DNA of 64,000 bases from Bradyrhizobium oligotrophicum S58 (GCF_000344805.1 NC_020453.1:4001001-4065000); one strand, 5' to 3'. Positions 38,494 through 49,895 are shown, counted from the first letter of the stretch. Translations and numbers: made by a program. Notes: generated by a model from the sequence alone, not told the origin.

Positions 38494-39707
38494 TGCACCA
38501 GACCGTGGCAAAACCTTCGCAGCAGCGCTTTCCTCCCGCCGTCAACATCATCGCGCTGGCCGGCTTTTCGGCGGCGCTGTCGACGCGCGCGCTCGATCCG
38601 GTGCTGCCGCACGTCGCCGAGGATTTTTCGATCAGCATCACCACCGCGGCCGGCATCGCTGCCGGTTATGCGCTGATCTACGCCTTGATCCAGCCCGCGA
38701 TCGGCGCCGCTGCCGACCTGTTCGGCAAGGCACGGCTGATGACGCTGTGCCTTGCGCTGCTCGGCGTCGCCAGCCTGCTCGGCGCGCTCGCCACCTCGTT
38801 TCCGCTGCTGTTCGCCTCGCGCATTCTCGCCGGCATCGCCTCGGGCGGCGTGTTTCCGGTGGCGCTCGGGCTGACCGCCGATCTCGTCGCGCCCGACAAG
38901 CGGCAGGTTGCGATCGGCCGCACGCTGGCCGGCTCGATGGCCGGCAACCTGCTCGGCGCCACCGCATCCGGCATCATCGGCGATTTCATCGGCTGGCGCG
39001 GCGTGCTCGCGATCCTCGGCGCGCTCGGGCTGATCGCCTCGTTCGCGGTCGCCGCCGGCTTTCGCGGCGCCAGCGTCACCCACGTGCCGACCACCGATCT
39101 TGCCGCGCTGCGCAAGGGCTACCGCACCATCTTCACCAATCCCAATTCGCGCTTCTGCTTCCCGGCGGTGTTCGTCGAAGGCTGCTGCGTGTTCGGGCTG
39201 TTTCCCTTCATCGCCTCGTTCCTGTTCGATCTCGGCGAAACCTCGCTGTCGATCGCCGGCATCGTCATCGCAGGCTTCGCGGTCGGCGGCCTGTTCTACA
39301 CCTTCACGGTGTCGAACTTCCTGCCGCGGCTCGGCGTCAAGGGCATGATGATCACGGGCGCGAGCCTGGTTGGCCTGCAGCTCGCCGCGCTCGCCTTCGG
39401 CCCCGGCTGGAAGCTGCAGATCGGCTGCATGCTGCTGATGGGCTGGGGCTTCTACATGATCCACGGCTGCCTGCAGGTGTTCGCCAGCGAGCTGTCGATC
39501 GAGGCCCGTGCGACCGCGATGTCGCTGCACTCGTTCTTCTTCTTCATGGGTCAGACGGTCGGCCCGATCGCCTATGGCTTCGGCCTCGTCCATGGCGGCA
39601 AGCAGCCGACGCTGCTGATCGCCGCCGCGCTGATGGTCGTACTCGGCTTCGCCTGCGCCGCGCTGCTGCGGCAGCGTCCGCCGGCGGATGCGGCAACCAC
39701 GTCGTGA
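38493..39707 (+). CDS. MFS transporter
   Basis: A 404-residue major facilitator with about 12 hydrophobic segments. The first is NIIALAGFSAALSTRALDPV, and the loop 2-3 region LIQPAIGAAADLFGKARLMT is the MFS signature. Loop motifs SRILAGIASGGVFPVALGLT and GWRGVLAILGALGLIA follow. It most resembles drug or small-molecule exporters (AraJ/EmrD style), but the substrate is unknown. ATG 38493 overlaps the kdsA stop, so translation is coupled. Confidence 0.9.
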   Translation: MHQTVAKPSQQRFPPAVNIIALAGFSAALSTRALDPVLPHVAEDFSISITTAAGIAAGYALIYALIQPAIGAAADLFGKARLMTLCLALLGVASLLGALATSFPLLFASRILAGIASGGVFPVALGLTADLVAPDKRQVAIGRTLAGSMAGNLLGATASGIIGDFIGWRGVLAILGALGLIASFAVAAGFRGASVTHVPTTDLAALRKGYRTIFTNPNSRFCFPAVFVEGCCVFGLFPFIASFLFDLGETSLSIAGIVIAGFAVGGLFYTFTVSNFLPRLGVKGMMITGASLVGLQLAALAFGPGWKLQIGCMLLMGWGFYMIHGCLQVFASELSIEARATAMSLHSFFFFMGQTVGPIAYGFGLVHGGKQPTLLIAAALMVVLGFACAALLRQRPPADAATTS

Positions 39708-39856
39708 CCATCTCGGATGTGAGCCGGGAAACCCGTTCTCGACCTCGGTGCTGAGCTTGCGCGACTGGAGCATGTCGGTACCGGCACTTCCGTAGCTCGC
39801 AGACGCGATGCCGCCGTCCCGCGGCGCATCTTGCGTCCGAGTCTTGCTGCAGGACC
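39708..39856. other. Intergenic stretch after the MFS gene
   Basis: About 150 bases between the MFS stop and the structured repeat. No gene or clear terminator was seen. Confidence 0.4.
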
Positions 39857-40211
39857 GCCCTCGAAAGACAGAGGGCGCGGGGAATGCCGGGAGCTGGCCG
39901 CCCCCATGGCCCGCCAGCGAGAAAAAATGCTGGCGGCAGGAACCACAGGTTCAGCCGAGACATCCCGGCATTCCCCGCGCGATGGTTGGGCGGCTTATAC
40001 GTACTCTCCCCGGGGACCGGGCTTTTTTGCCCCCGTGACCGGCGGACCATCATCACCGCCAGCGTAGCCTCAGCGTCGGGAGGCCAGGACCATACGACTT
40101 CGCCGGCGCATCAGGCTCGTTCGTCCGCATGAATGATCACGCTGCGACCCGACACGCCCACCGCATCCCGCCTCAACGTCCGTGACGACCGCGAAGCGCC
40201 CCTCCGATCGA
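39857..40211 (-). repeat. Dispersed structured repeat, copy 2 (inverted)
   Basis: About 355 bases that match the reverse complement of 17711-18068. A perfect 18-base inverted repeat (39875-39892 with 39963-39980) encloses the hairpin ccgccagc/gctggcgg (39911-39918 with 39929-39936), and a ccctc/gaggg hairpin ends the element (39858-39875). Frames through it encode only the Pro- and Arg-rich products often misannotated in Bradyrhizobium. Confidence 0.9.
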
Positions 40212-40597
40212 GACGGGATGGCGATAGTCAATCATGGATTCTGATAAAGCGAAAGTAAAATCTTTCCGCAATGGGAGGCCAGGCAGGTGAGTCGCTTGAA
40301 TCTACGGGCAATTTGAGTTTTTTAGCGCACGCTGTTCCGGTAGCGGTCGAGAGGGCATAGGCAGGAAGCAGCGGATGGCTCGCGTATTGGCACCAGCACT
40401 GGCGTGCAAGTGATTCGCCCGACGGGCGGACATTCTCGCGTTGCGAAGCTGACGTGCCTGTCGGCAGGCTGCGAATGCTCCGTCGCTGCTACCTTAACCT
40501 TTGGCAGCAACTGGATATTTTGCTAGTTCTGATTGCCGCCCTTGCGCCGTTCGGGGGGCGCCGGTCGGTCCGGGATGGAGGGGGAAGACGTAGTCTC
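40212..40597. other. Upstream region of the hsd operon
   Basis: About 385 bases that should hold the hsdM promoter. The part 40235-40330 is richer in A and T than the rest of the window (aaagcgaaagtaaaatcttt and gggcaatttgagttttttag). No gene is supported. The left border of the inserted restriction-modification locus probably lies here. Confidence 0.45.
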
Positions 40598-42049
40598 ATG
40601 TTCGAGCAGACATTTAAGAATATCGATGACGTCTTGTGGAAGGAAGCTGGCTGTGCGACGGAGCTGGATTACACCGAGCAGACATCGTGGATCCTCTTTC
40701 TGAAGTATCTCGACGATCTCGAGCGGGCTAACGAGCAGAAGGCCGAGCTTCACGGCAAGAAATTCACCTACATCATCGACAAGAAGCATCGCTGGTCGAC
40801 CTGGGCTGCGCCCAAAAAGAAGGACGGCAGCTTCGATCACGACAACGCCAAGACCGGCGATGACCTGATCGACTTCGTCAACCGCGACCTGTTTCCCTAT
40901 CTGCAGGGGTTCCGCACCCGGGCCGAGGGCTCCGATACGATCGAGTACAAGATCGGTGAGATCTTCAGCGAGATCAAGAACCGCTTCCAGAGCGGCTATT
41001 CCCTGCGCGACGCGCTGGAATTGATGGACAGCCTGAGCTTCGGCTCGCAGGACCAGAAGCACGAGCTGTCGCACATCTACGAAGCCAAGCTCAAGAACAT
41101 GGGCAATGCCGGGCGCAACGGCGGCGAATACTACACACCGCGCCCGCTGATCCGCGCCATGATCCAGGTGATCAACCCGAAGATCGGCGAGCGCATTTAT
41201 GACGGCGCCTGCGGCTCGGCCGGCTTCCTCTGCGAGGCGTTCGATTATCTCCGCGCCAAAGCGAGTTCGACCAAGGACATTAGGACGCTTCAGGAGAAGA
41301 CTTTCTTCGGCAAGGAGAAGAAGAGCCTCGCCTACGTCATCGCCATCATGAACATGATCCTGCATGGCATCGAGGCGCCGAACGTCATTCATGCCAATAC
41401 GCTGGCGGAGAACATCAGCGACATCCAGGACAAGGACCGCTTCGACGTGGTGCTGGCCAATCCGCCGTTCGGCGGCAAGGAGCGGCCGGAAATCCAGCAG
41501 AACTTTCCGATCAAGACCGGCGAAACTGCATTCCTGTTCCTCCAGCATTTCATCAAGTCGCTGAAGGCGGGCGGCCGCGCCGCCATCGTCATCAAGAACA
41601 CGTTCTTGTCGAACTCCGACAATGCTTCGGTAGCGCTACGCAAGGAGCTTTTGGAGAACTGTAACTTGTTCACGGTGCTGGACATGCCCGGCGGCACCTT
41701 CCAGGGCGCCGGCGTCAAGACAGTGGTGCTGTTCTTCGAGAAGGGCGCGCCGACACGCAAAATCTGGTTCTACAAATGCGATCCCGGCCGCAATCTTGGG
41801 AAAACCAACCCGCTGAATGATGACGATCTGAAGGACTTCGTCGCTTTGCAGGCGAAGTTCAGAGACAGCGAGAATTCTTGGACAGTCGACGCTAAGAGCG
41901 TTGACCCGACGACCTTCGATCTCTCGGTGAAGAACCCGAACAAGGTCGAGGAAGCGGCGCTGCGTGATCCCAAGGACATCATTGCGGAGATGGCGGCGCT
42001 TGATGCGGAGAGTGCGGAAATTCTCGCGAGTATTGGGGCCATTCTATGA
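40598..42049 (+). CDS. hsdM: Type I restriction-modification system, methyltransferase subunit HsdM
   Basis: A 483-residue N6-adenine methylase subunit. Seen: the N-terminal helical domain (TFKNIDDVLWKEAGCATELD; QTSWILFLKYLDDLERANEQ), GGEYYTPRPLIRAMIQVINP, the SAM motif YDGACGSAGFLCEAF, and the catalytic motif DVVLANPPFGGKERP (NPPF). It forms the M2S methylase with HsdS. ATG 40598 has GGAGGGGG upstream, and an upstream extension of the frame has no conserved sequence. Its stop overlaps hsdS by ATGA. Confidence 0.97.
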   Translation: MFEQTFKNIDDVLWKEAGCATELDYTEQTSWILFLKYLDDLERANEQKAELHGKKFTYIIDKKHRWSTWAAPKKKDGSFDHDNAKTGDDLIDFVNRDLFPYLQGFRTRAEGSDTIEYKIGEIFSEIKNRFQSGYSLRDALELMDSLSFGSQDQKHELSHIYEAKLKNMGNAGRNGGEYYTPRPLIRAMIQVINPKIGERIYDGACGSAGFLCEAFDYLRAKASSTKDIRTLQEKTFFGKEKKSLAYVIAIMNMILHGIEAPNVIHANTLAENISDIQDKDRFDVVLANPPFGGKERPEIQQNFPIKTGETAFLFLQHFIKSLKAGGRAAIVIKNTFLSNSDNASVALRKELLENCNLFTVLDMPGGTFQGAGVKTVVLFFEKGAPTRKIWFYKCDPGRNLGKTNPLNDDDLKDFVALQAKFRDSENSWTVDAKSVDPTTFDLSVKNPNKVEEAALRDPKDIIAEMAALDAESAEILASIGAIL

Positions 42050-43287
42050 AGAAGGGTTGGGAGCAGATAAAGCTCGGTGAGGCATGCTCGCTGATTAGCA
42101 GGGGTATTGCGCCACGGTATATAGAATCAGGTGGCCTAGCTGTAATCAATCAAAAATGCGTACGTGATCACGAGATTTCGTATGAACTCTGCCGCCGTCA
42201 CGATGCGGCTGCCAAAGCCGTTGACAAAGAGCGATATGTTCGGGTGGGTGACGTTCTTGTCAATTCGACTGGTACTGGAACGCTGGGACGTGTGGCTCAA
42301 GTGCGCAAGGAGCCCAAGGAGCCCACTACGGTGGATACCCACGTCACCATAGTGCGGCCTAAGCCGAACCGCTTCTACGCCGACTTCTTCGGCTATATGC
42401 TTATGAAAATCGAAGATGAAATTACGAAAAGTGGGGAGGGCGCGAGTGGGCAAACCGAATTGGCTCGAACGACGCTGCAGAGAAAATTCGACGTGTCATT
42501 CCCGACATCGCTCGCCGAACAACAGTGCATCGTCACCATTCTGGACGAAGCGTTTACCGGGCTGGCGACCGCAACCGCTAACGCTGAGAAGAATATTAGG
42601 AACGTGCGCGAGCTGTTTAACAGCTTCCTTTGTTTGATCTTTGGCAAGAAGCGAGAGGGATGGAAAGATAAATCACTGGATGAAGTGGCGATGCAATTTG
42701 GAAGGGGAAAGTCAAAGCATCGTCCACGGAATGATCCATCGCTTTACGGTGGAAAGTATCCCTTCATCCAAACGGGAGATGTCCGGAACGCGGATCGTTT
42801 GATTGTTGAGTACTCGCAGACCTATAACGAGAAAGGATTGAAACAAAGCAAGCTTTGGCCAAAAGGAACAATTTGCATTACGATCGCTGCGAATATTGCT
42901 GAAACTTGCATTCTCGGTTTCGATGCGTGCTTTCCGGATAGTGTTATCGGTATGGTTGTCGATCCGCACCAGACTAATAACAAGTTCGTCGAGTATCTCC
43001 TGCAGTTCTTCAAGGGTGTTCTACAGGCTCAAGGGAAAGGCAGCGCACAAGACAACATTAATCTTACTACGTTTGAAACCCAAAAATTCCCGTTTCCCTC
43101 AGTGGACGTTCAAAACGCACTGGTTGAAAGACTCGACGCCATGGCAGAGGAAGCACGTCGCCTTGAAGGGGTGTATCTGGCGAAGTTAGCAAGCATTGCG
43201 GAACTAAAGCAATCCCTCCTTCGAGAGGCGTTTTCCGGCAGACTGACTTCACCGCCAACTCGAGCTGTCAACGAGGCCGCCGAGTGA
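42046..43287 (+). CDS. hsdS: Type I restriction-modification system, specificity subunit HsdS
   Basis: A 413-residue HsdS that chooses the DNA target. Two target-recognition domains (about 1-150 and 205-350) each begin with the family pattern (WEQIKLGEACSLISRGI; WKDKSLDEVAMQFGRGKSKH). They are separated by the conserved coiled-coil spacer (AEQQCIVTILDEAFTGLATA) and followed by a second one (NALVERLDAMAEEARRLEGV; ELKQSLLREAFSGRL). The gene is richer in A and T than hsdM and hsdR, as is common for horizontally exchanged recognition domains. It overlaps hsdM and hsdR by four bases each. The target sequence cannot be predicted. Confidence 0.96.
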   Translation: MKKGWEQIKLGEACSLISRGIAPRYIESGGLAVINQKCVRDHEISYELCRRHDAAAKAVDKERYVRVGDVLVNSTGTGTLGRVAQVRKEPKEPTTVDTHVTIVRPKPNRFYADFFGYMLMKIEDEITKSGEGASGQTELARTTLQRKFDVSFPTSLAEQQCIVTILDEAFTGLATATANAEKNIRNVRELFNSFLCLIFGKKREGWKDKSLDEVAMQFGRGKSKHRPRNDPSLYGGKYPFIQTGDVRNADRLIVEYSQTYNEKGLKQSKLWPKGTICITIAANIAETCILGFDACFPDSVIGMVVDPHQTNNKFVEYLLQFFKGVLQAQGKGSAQDNINLTTFETQKFPFPSVDVQNALVERLDAMAEEARRLEGVYLAKLASIAELKQSLLREAFSGRLTSPPTRAVNEAAE

Positions 43288-45605
43288 ACGAGGCCGAGAC
43301 TCGCGCCGAGCTGATCGATCCCGCGCTGCGGGATGCGGGTTGGGGCGTGGTCGCGGATAGCCGGACCCGGCGCGAGGAAATCTGCCCTGGACGCATTGAG
43401 GGCGGCGGTCGGCGGGGCAAGAAGCAGATTGCCGACTACGTTCTCACCTTTCGCAATCACAAGCTCGCTGTGATTGAGGCCAAGGCGGAGGACAAGGGGC
43501 CGACGGAGGGCGTCGGCCAGGCCAAGATTTATGCGGAGCGGTTGCAGGCGCGCTTTGCTTTTTCCACCAATGGCCGGCTCATCTATCAGATCGATAGGAC
43601 GACCGGCCAGGAAGCCTACGTCGAGCGCTACCCGACGCCGGAGGAGCTCTGGGCCAGGGTATTCGAGACTCCGAACGCGTGGCGCGACCGCTTTGCCGCC
43701 GTGCCGTTCGAGGCGAGCGGCAAATGGGAAACCCGCTACTACCAGCACAACGCCATCGAAAACACGCTGGAAGCTATTGCCGCCGGCAAGCGGCGTATTC
43801 TGCTGACGCTGGCCACCGGCACGGGCAAGACCGCGATTGCCTTTCAGATCGCCTGGGCGCTGTTCCAGAGCCGCTGGAACCTGTCGCGCGAGCCGTTGCG
43901 CCGGCCTCGCATCCTGTTCCTCGCCGACCGCAACATTCTCGCCGACCAGGCGTATAATGCCTTCTCGGCCTTCGGCGAGGACGGCGCGCGGGCGCGCATC
44001 AAGCCGGACGAAATCCGCCAGCATGGCCGGGTGCCGAAGAATGCCTCGTTGTTCTTCACCATCTTCCAGACCTTCATGAGCGGCACCGCAGCGGATGGGC
44101 AGCCCGCGCCCTATTTCGGCGACTATCCGGCGGACTTTTTCGACTTCATCATCATCGACGAATGCCACCGCGGCGGCGCCAATGACGAGAGCAATTGGCG
44201 CGACATTCTCGACCACTTTTCCCCGGCGGTTCAGCTCGGCATGACCGCGACGCCACGGCGCACCGACAATGTCGACACCTACCGATATTTCGGCGAGCCG
44301 GTCTACGTCTATTCGCTGAAGGAGGGCATCAATGACGGCTTCCTGACGCCGTTCAAGGTTCAGCAGATCGCGACCACGCTCGACGACTACGTCTACACCC
44401 CCGACGACAAGATCGTCGAAGGCGAGATCGAGGAGGGCAGGCGCTATCGCGAGCCGCAGTTCAACCGCACCATCGAGATCGAGGAGCGGGAGCGCTATCG
44501 CGTCCGGCTGTTCATGGACCTGATCGACCAGAAGGAAAAGACGCTGGTGTTCTGTGCCACGCAGGCGCACGCCGCGCTGGTGCGCGATCTGATCAACCAG
44601 ATCAAGACCTCGACTGACCCGAACTATTGCGTGCGGGTGACGGCCGAAGATGGAGCGCTCGGCGACCAGTGGCTACGCACGTTTCAGGACAACGAGAAAA
44701 CCATCCCGACCATCCTGACCACGTCGCAGAAGCTGTCGACCGGGGTCGATGCGCGCAATGTCCGCAACATCGTGCTGATGCGGCCGATCAACTCGATGAT
44801 CGAGTTCAAGCAGATCATCGGGCGCGGCACGCGGCTGTTCGACGGCAAGGACCATTTCACGATCTACGACTTTGTGAAGGCCTATGAGCACTTCAACGAT
44901 CCGGAATGGGATGGCGAGCCGGAAGAGCGGGTTGATGCCAGACCGAAGACGCCGATCGATGAGCCCGAGCCAGGCTTCGACGAGGAAGCGCCCGGAGAGG
45001 AGAGCGAAGGCAGGACGCGACCGAAGCGGATCAAGATCAGGCTGGCCGACGGCAAGGAGCGCCAGATCCAGCACATGATGGCGACCACGTTCTGGGGGCC
45101 GGACGGCAAGCCGATTTCGGCGGCTCAGTTTGCGGAAAAGCTGTTCGGCGAATTGCCGCCGTTCTTCAAGAACGAGGACGAGCTGCGGCGCATCTGGAGC
45201 AGGCCGGACACGCGCAAGGCGCTGCTCGAAGGGCTGGCGGAAAAAGGCTTTGGCGCAGCGCAACTGGCCGAGATTGGTCGTATGATTCATGCTGAGAAGA
45301 GCGACGTCTTCGATGTCCTGGCCTATATCGCCTACGCGCTTGCGCCGATCACGCGCGAGGAACGAGTCGCGTCGCGGCGCAGCGACATCGCCGCCCGCTA
45401 CGACGCCAAGTTGCAGGCATTCCTCGATTTCGTCCTGGAACAGTATGTCGGCCACGGCGTCGAGGAGCTGGACCAAGATAAGCTGGCACCGCTCGTGGAG
45501 CTGAAATATCGATCAATTGCCGACGCTGCCAGCGAATTGGGCGGTGTTGCGGTGATCCGTGATGCGTTCATCGGATTTCAGCGCTATCTCTACGAACTCG
45601 GGTAA
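43284..45605 (+). CDS. hsdR: Type I restriction-modification system, restriction subunit HsdR
   Basis: A 773-residue restriction subunit of the shorter type IB (EcoEI/EcoAI-like) form. The N-terminal nuclease domain has ADYVLTF and AVIEAKAEDKG (D...ExK). Then comes the helicase motor: TLATGTGKTAIAFQIAW (Walker A), IIDECHRGGANDESNWRDIL (DECH box), GMTATPRR and IIGRGTRLFDGKDHFTIYD, and a C-terminal EcoEI-type helical domain. All motifs are intact, so the system is probably active. GTG 43284 overlaps the hsdS stop. The stop at 45605 is only 14 bases from the convergent queF stop. Confidence 0.97.
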   Translation: MNEAETRAELIDPALRDAGWGVVADSRTRREEICPGRIEGGGRRGKKQIADYVLTFRNHKLAVIEAKAEDKGPTEGVGQAKIYAERLQARFAFSTNGRLIYQIDRTTGQEAYVERYPTPEELWARVFETPNAWRDRFAAVPFEASGKWETRYYQHNAIENTLEAIAAGKRRILLTLATGTGKTAIAFQIAWALFQSRWNLSREPLRRPRILFLADRNILADQAYNAFSAFGEDGARARIKPDEIRQHGRVPKNASLFFTIFQTFMSGTAADGQPAPYFGDYPADFFDFIIIDECHRGGANDESNWRDILDHFSPAVQLGMTATPRRTDNVDTYRYFGEPVYVYSLKEGINDGFLTPFKVQQIATTLDDYVYTPDDKIVEGEIEEGRRYREPQFNRTIEIEERERYRVRLFMDLIDQKEKTLVFCATQAHAALVRDLINQIKTSTDPNYCVRVTAEDGALGDQWLRTFQDNEKTIPTILTTSQKLSTGVDARNVRNIVLMRPINSMIEFKQIIGRGTRLFDGKDHFTIYDFVKAYEHFNDPEWDGEPEERVDARPKTPIDEPEPGFDEEAPGEESEGRTRPKRIKIRLADGKERQIQHMMATTFWGPDGKPISAAQFAEKLFGELPPFFKNEDELRRIWSRPDTRKALLEGLAEKGFGAAQLAEIGRMIHAEKSDVFDVLAYIAYALAPITREERVASRRSDIAARYDAKLQAFLDFVLEQYVGHGVEELDQDKLAPLVELKYRSIADAASELGGVAVIRDAFIGFQRYLYELG

Positions 45606-45619
45606 GCCGGCGTTACGCT

Positions 45620-46096
45620 TCACCCCCGCCCGCGATACGGCGCCACGCCCTGGTCCGGCACCCACAGGCCCTTCGGCAGCTTGCCGGTCTGCCAGAACAC
45701 GTCGATCGGGATGCCGCCGCGGGGATACCAGTAGCCGCCGATGCGGAGCCATTTCGGCTTGAGCTCGGCGGCGAGGCGCTTGCCGATGGCGACGGTGCAG
45801 TCCTCGTGGAAGGCGCCGTGGTTGCGGAAGCTCGCCAGGTAGAGCTTGAGCGACTTGGATTCGACCAGCCACGGGCCGGGCGCATAGTCGATCACGAGAT
45901 GGGCGAAGTCCGGCTGGCCCGTCACCGGACACAGCGACGTGAACTCCGGCACCGTGAAGCGGGCCAGGTAATCGGTGTCCTTCTGCGGATTGGGCACGCG
46001 GTCGAGCCGGGCGGCTTCGGGGCTCTCGGGCCACGCCACCTCGCGGCCCAGTTGCAGGCCTGCTGATGTCTCGGATTTGCCGGGTCTTTTCGCCAT
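45620..46096 (-). CDS. queF: NADPH-dependent 7-cyano-7-deazaguanine reductase QueF
   Basis: A 158-residue QueF of the single-domain type, reducing preQ0 to preQ1 for queuosine. Seen: [20 protein letters not shown] with the thioimide Cys, the QueF motif [20 protein letters not shown] with the proton-relay residues, and [20 protein letters not shown]. Length is normal. It converges with hsdR and is divergent from eno. Confidence 0.96.
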   Translation of the reverse strand: MAKRPGKSETSAGLQLGREVAWPESPEAARLDRVPNPQKDTDYLARFTVPEFTSLCPVTGQPDFAHLVIDYAPGPWLVESKSLKLYLASFRNHGAFHEDCTVAIGKRLAAELKPKWLRIGGYWYPRGGIPIDVFWQTGKLPKGLWVPDQGVAPYRGRG

Positions 46097-46301
46097 GTCT
46101 CGGGTCGCGGATGGGAGGAGGCGCCCTCTTACCCAATCGGGGCGCCGGCGTCATCCGCTTCCTGATCTGGCCGCGACTTGATGGCAAGGCGGCCTGATTT
46201 AGTGCGACAGCAAGGCTCAATTTCGGCGCGACTCGGCCTTTTCGGCCTCCCGTCCCTGCGGTAGAAGCGGCGCAGCAACGCCCACCCGGAAAAGCCCGTA
46301 A

Positions 46302-47594
<1,293 letters not shown>

Positions 47595-47628
47595 TCCTGA
47601 GATAAACAAAAAAAGAGGGGAGGCACGC

Positions 47629-48768
47629 ATGGGTGTCGAGACAGGCCTGCAATTGCGGACGCTGATCAAGCGCAGCGGTGAGCTCGAGCTCTCGCTGGTC
47701 GACGTGCCGACCCCTGAGCCCGGGCCGGACGAGGTTGTCGTCCGCATCGAGGCGGCGCCGATCAATCCGTCGGATCTCGGCCTCCTCGTCGGCGCCGCTG
47801 ATCTGTCCACCATGCAGGCGTCCGGCACCAAGGACCGGCCGGTGATCACGGCCAAGGTGCCGGAAGCAGGCATGCGGGCGATGGCCGCCCGCGTGGACGA
47901 GTCGATGCCGATCGGCAACGAGGGCGCCGGCGTCGTGGTCAAGACCGGGTCGTCGGACGCCGCCAAGGCGCTGATGGGGCGGACGGTCGCGGCGATCGGC
48001 GGTGCGATGTACAGCCAGTATCGCTGCCTCAAGGTCTCCGAGTGCCTGCCGTTGCCGGCGGGCACGACGCCGGCCGAGGGCGCCTCCTGCTTCGTCAATC
48101 CGCTGACCTCGCTCGGCATGACCGAGACGATGCGGCGCGAAGGCCATACCGCGCTGGTGCATACCGCGGCGGCGTCGAACCTCGGGCAGATGCTCAACAA
48201 GATCTGCCTCAAGGACGGCATTGCGCTCGTCAACATCGTGCGCAGTGCAGCCCAGGCGGAGATCCTGCGCGGCCTCGGCGCCAAATACGTGGTGGATTCG
48301 ACCTCGCCGACCTTCATGGACGACCTGATCGCGGCGCTGGTCGAGACCGGCGCCACCATCGCCTTCGACGCGATCGGCGGTGGCAAGCTCGCCGGCCAGA
48401 TCCTGAACGCGATGGAAGCCGCGATCAACAAGTCCGGCAAGCATCCCTACAGCCGCTACGGCTCCAACGTGCACAAGCAGGTCTACATCTACGGCGGCCT
48501 GGACACGCGCCCGACCGAGATCACCCGCGGCTTCGGCATGACCTGGAGCGTCGGCGGCTGGCTGCTGTTTCCGTTCCTGATGAAGATCGGCAAGGCGGAT
48601 ACCGAGCGGCTGCGCCAGCGCGTCGTCGACGAGCTCAAGACCACCTTCGCCAGCCACTACACCAAGGTGGTCTCGCTGACCGAGGCACTCGATCCGGCCA
48701 ACCTCGCCGCGTACGCCAAACGGGCCACCGGCGAAAAATTCCTCATCGACCCCAACAAAGATAAGTGA
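47629..48768 (+). CDS. MDR-superfamily (zinc-binding-type) dehydrogenase
   Basis: A 379-residue medium-chain dehydrogenase/quinone-reductase-like protein. The GroES-like part includes PTPEPGPDEVVVRIEAAPIN and GNEGAGVVVKTGS. The nucleotide-binding part has TALVHTAAASNLGQMLNKIC in place of the usual GxGxxG, then GATIAFDAIGGGKLAGQIL. The catalytic zinc Cys and His are not obvious, so it may be a quinone-oxidoreductase-type enzyme. The substrate is unknown. A GGGGAGGC ribosome site precedes ATG 47629, 34 bases after eno, so it may be read together with it. Confidence 0.88.
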   Translation: MGVETGLQLRTLIKRSGELELSLVDVPTPEPGPDEVVVRIEAAPINPSDLGLLVGAADLSTMQASGTKDRPVITAKVPEAGMRAMAARVDESMPIGNEGAGVVVKTGSSDAAKALMGRTVAAIGGAMYSQYRCLKVSECLPLPAGTTPAEGASCFVNPLTSLGMTETMRREGHTALVHTAAASNLGQMLNKICLKDGIALVNIVRSAAQAEILRGLGAKYVVDSTSPTFMDDLIAALVETGATIAFDAIGGGKLAGQILNAMEAAINKSGKHPYSRYGSNVHKQVYIYGGLDTRPTEITRGFGMTWSVGGWLLFPFLMKIGKADTERLRQRVVDELKTTFASHYTKVVSLTEALDPANLAAYAKRATGEKFLIDPNKDK

Positions 48769-48888
48769 CCTAACGTCGCTCCCCGGACGTTGCGGTCAGG
48801 CTTGCGTTTGGCCTGCGGCCGGAGAAAATCCGCCCGTTTTGGTTCGGGGGGCGGTGTTGGCCGCTGATAGTTTGAGGAGAGCTCTGTC

Positions 48889-49887
48889 ATGACCCAATTG
48901 GATCGGCGTCGATTTCTGGCTGGTGCGGCCCTCGCGGGGGCTGCCGGCACCTTGCCCTCGCTGGCCGGCGGCGAAGCACGCGCGGCGGTTGCACCCGCTG
49001 GTGCGCAGGCGCCCGGCTTCTACCGCTACAAGGTCGGCGACTACGAATGCACCTCGATCAATGACGGCGCGCGCACCTTCCCGATGCCGGACAAGTTCGT
49101 CGTCAACACGGCCAAGGACGATGCGCTCGCAGCCGCGGAAAGCGCCTACATGCCGAAGGGCATGATCACGATCCCCTTCAATCCGCAGCTGATCAACACC
49201 GGCTCGAAGCTGATCCTGATCGATGCCGGCAATGGCGTCGCCAACCTCGAGCCGAGCAAGGGCGCGGTCGGCCGCACCTTGCAGAACCTCGCGGCCGCCG
49301 GCGTCGACCCGAAGAGCATCGACATCGTCGTGCTTTCGCACATGCATGGCGACCACATCAACGGCATCAAGCTCGCCGACGGCTCGCTGGCGTTCCCGAA
49401 CGCGGAGATCAAGGTGCCCGCCAAGGAATGGGAGTTCTGGGCGAGCGACGACAACGCCGCCAAGGCCGCATCGGAGCTGATGAAGGGCAACTTCGCGAAC
49501 TTCAAGAAGGTGTTCGGCGGACTCGAGAGCAAGGTCACGCAATATGAGTGGGACAAGGAGGTCGCGCCGGGGATCACCGCGCTCGGCACGCCCGGTCACA
49601 CGCCGGGTCATACGTCCTTCGCCGTCGCCTCCGGCAACGCCAAGGTCCTGATCCAGGCCGACGTCACCAACGTCCCCGAGCTGTTCCTGCGCAACCCGGA
49701 TTGGCACGTGATGTTCGACACCGACGCCGAGATGGCGCAGGCGACGCGGCATAAATTCTACGACATGGCAGCGGCCGAGAAGGCCAAGGTGATCGGCTTC
49801 CACTTCTCGTTCCCGTCGATCGGCTATGTCGAGAAGGACGGCGCCAAGTACCGGCTGATCCCGGCGCCGTGGAATCCGGTGATCTAG
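48889..49887 (+). CDS. Tat-exported MBL-fold metallohydrolase
   Basis: A 332-residue metallo-beta-lactamase-fold protein. The N-terminus is a twin-arginine signal (DRRRFLAGAALAGAAGTLPS, motif RRRFLAG) with a likely cleavage after GEARA. The zinc motif is LSHMHGDHINGI (HxHxDH), followed by LGTPGHTPGHTSF, LIQADVTNVPEL and VIGFHFSFPSIGYV. It would act in the periplasm as a folded metal-loaded enzyme. The substrate is unknown. GAGGAGAG lies nine bases before the ATG. A REP-like repeat follows the stop. Confidence 0.93.
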   Translation: MTQLDRRRFLAGAALAGAAGTLPSLAGGEARAAVAPAGAQAPGFYRYKVGDYECTSINDGARTFPMPDKFVVNTAKDDALAAAESAYMPKGMITIPFNPQLINTGSKLILIDAGNGVANLEPSKGAVGRTLQNLAAAGVDPKSIDIVVLSHMHGDHINGIKLADGSLAFPNAEIKVPAKEWEFWASDDNAAKAASELMKGNFANFKKVFGGLESKVTQYEWDKEVAPGITALGTPGHTPGHTSFAVASGNAKVLIQADVTNVPELFLRNPDWHVMFDTDAEMAQATRHKFYDMAAAEKAKVIGFHFSFPSIGYVEKDGAKYRLIPAPWNPVI

Positions 49888-49895
49888 GGATTTTC

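Noticed and set aside
36955..38511. N-terminal extension of the response regulator frame
   Set aside because: The frame stays open antisense to kdsA, but the receiver domain begins at ATG 36954, and the extension has no conserved sequence.
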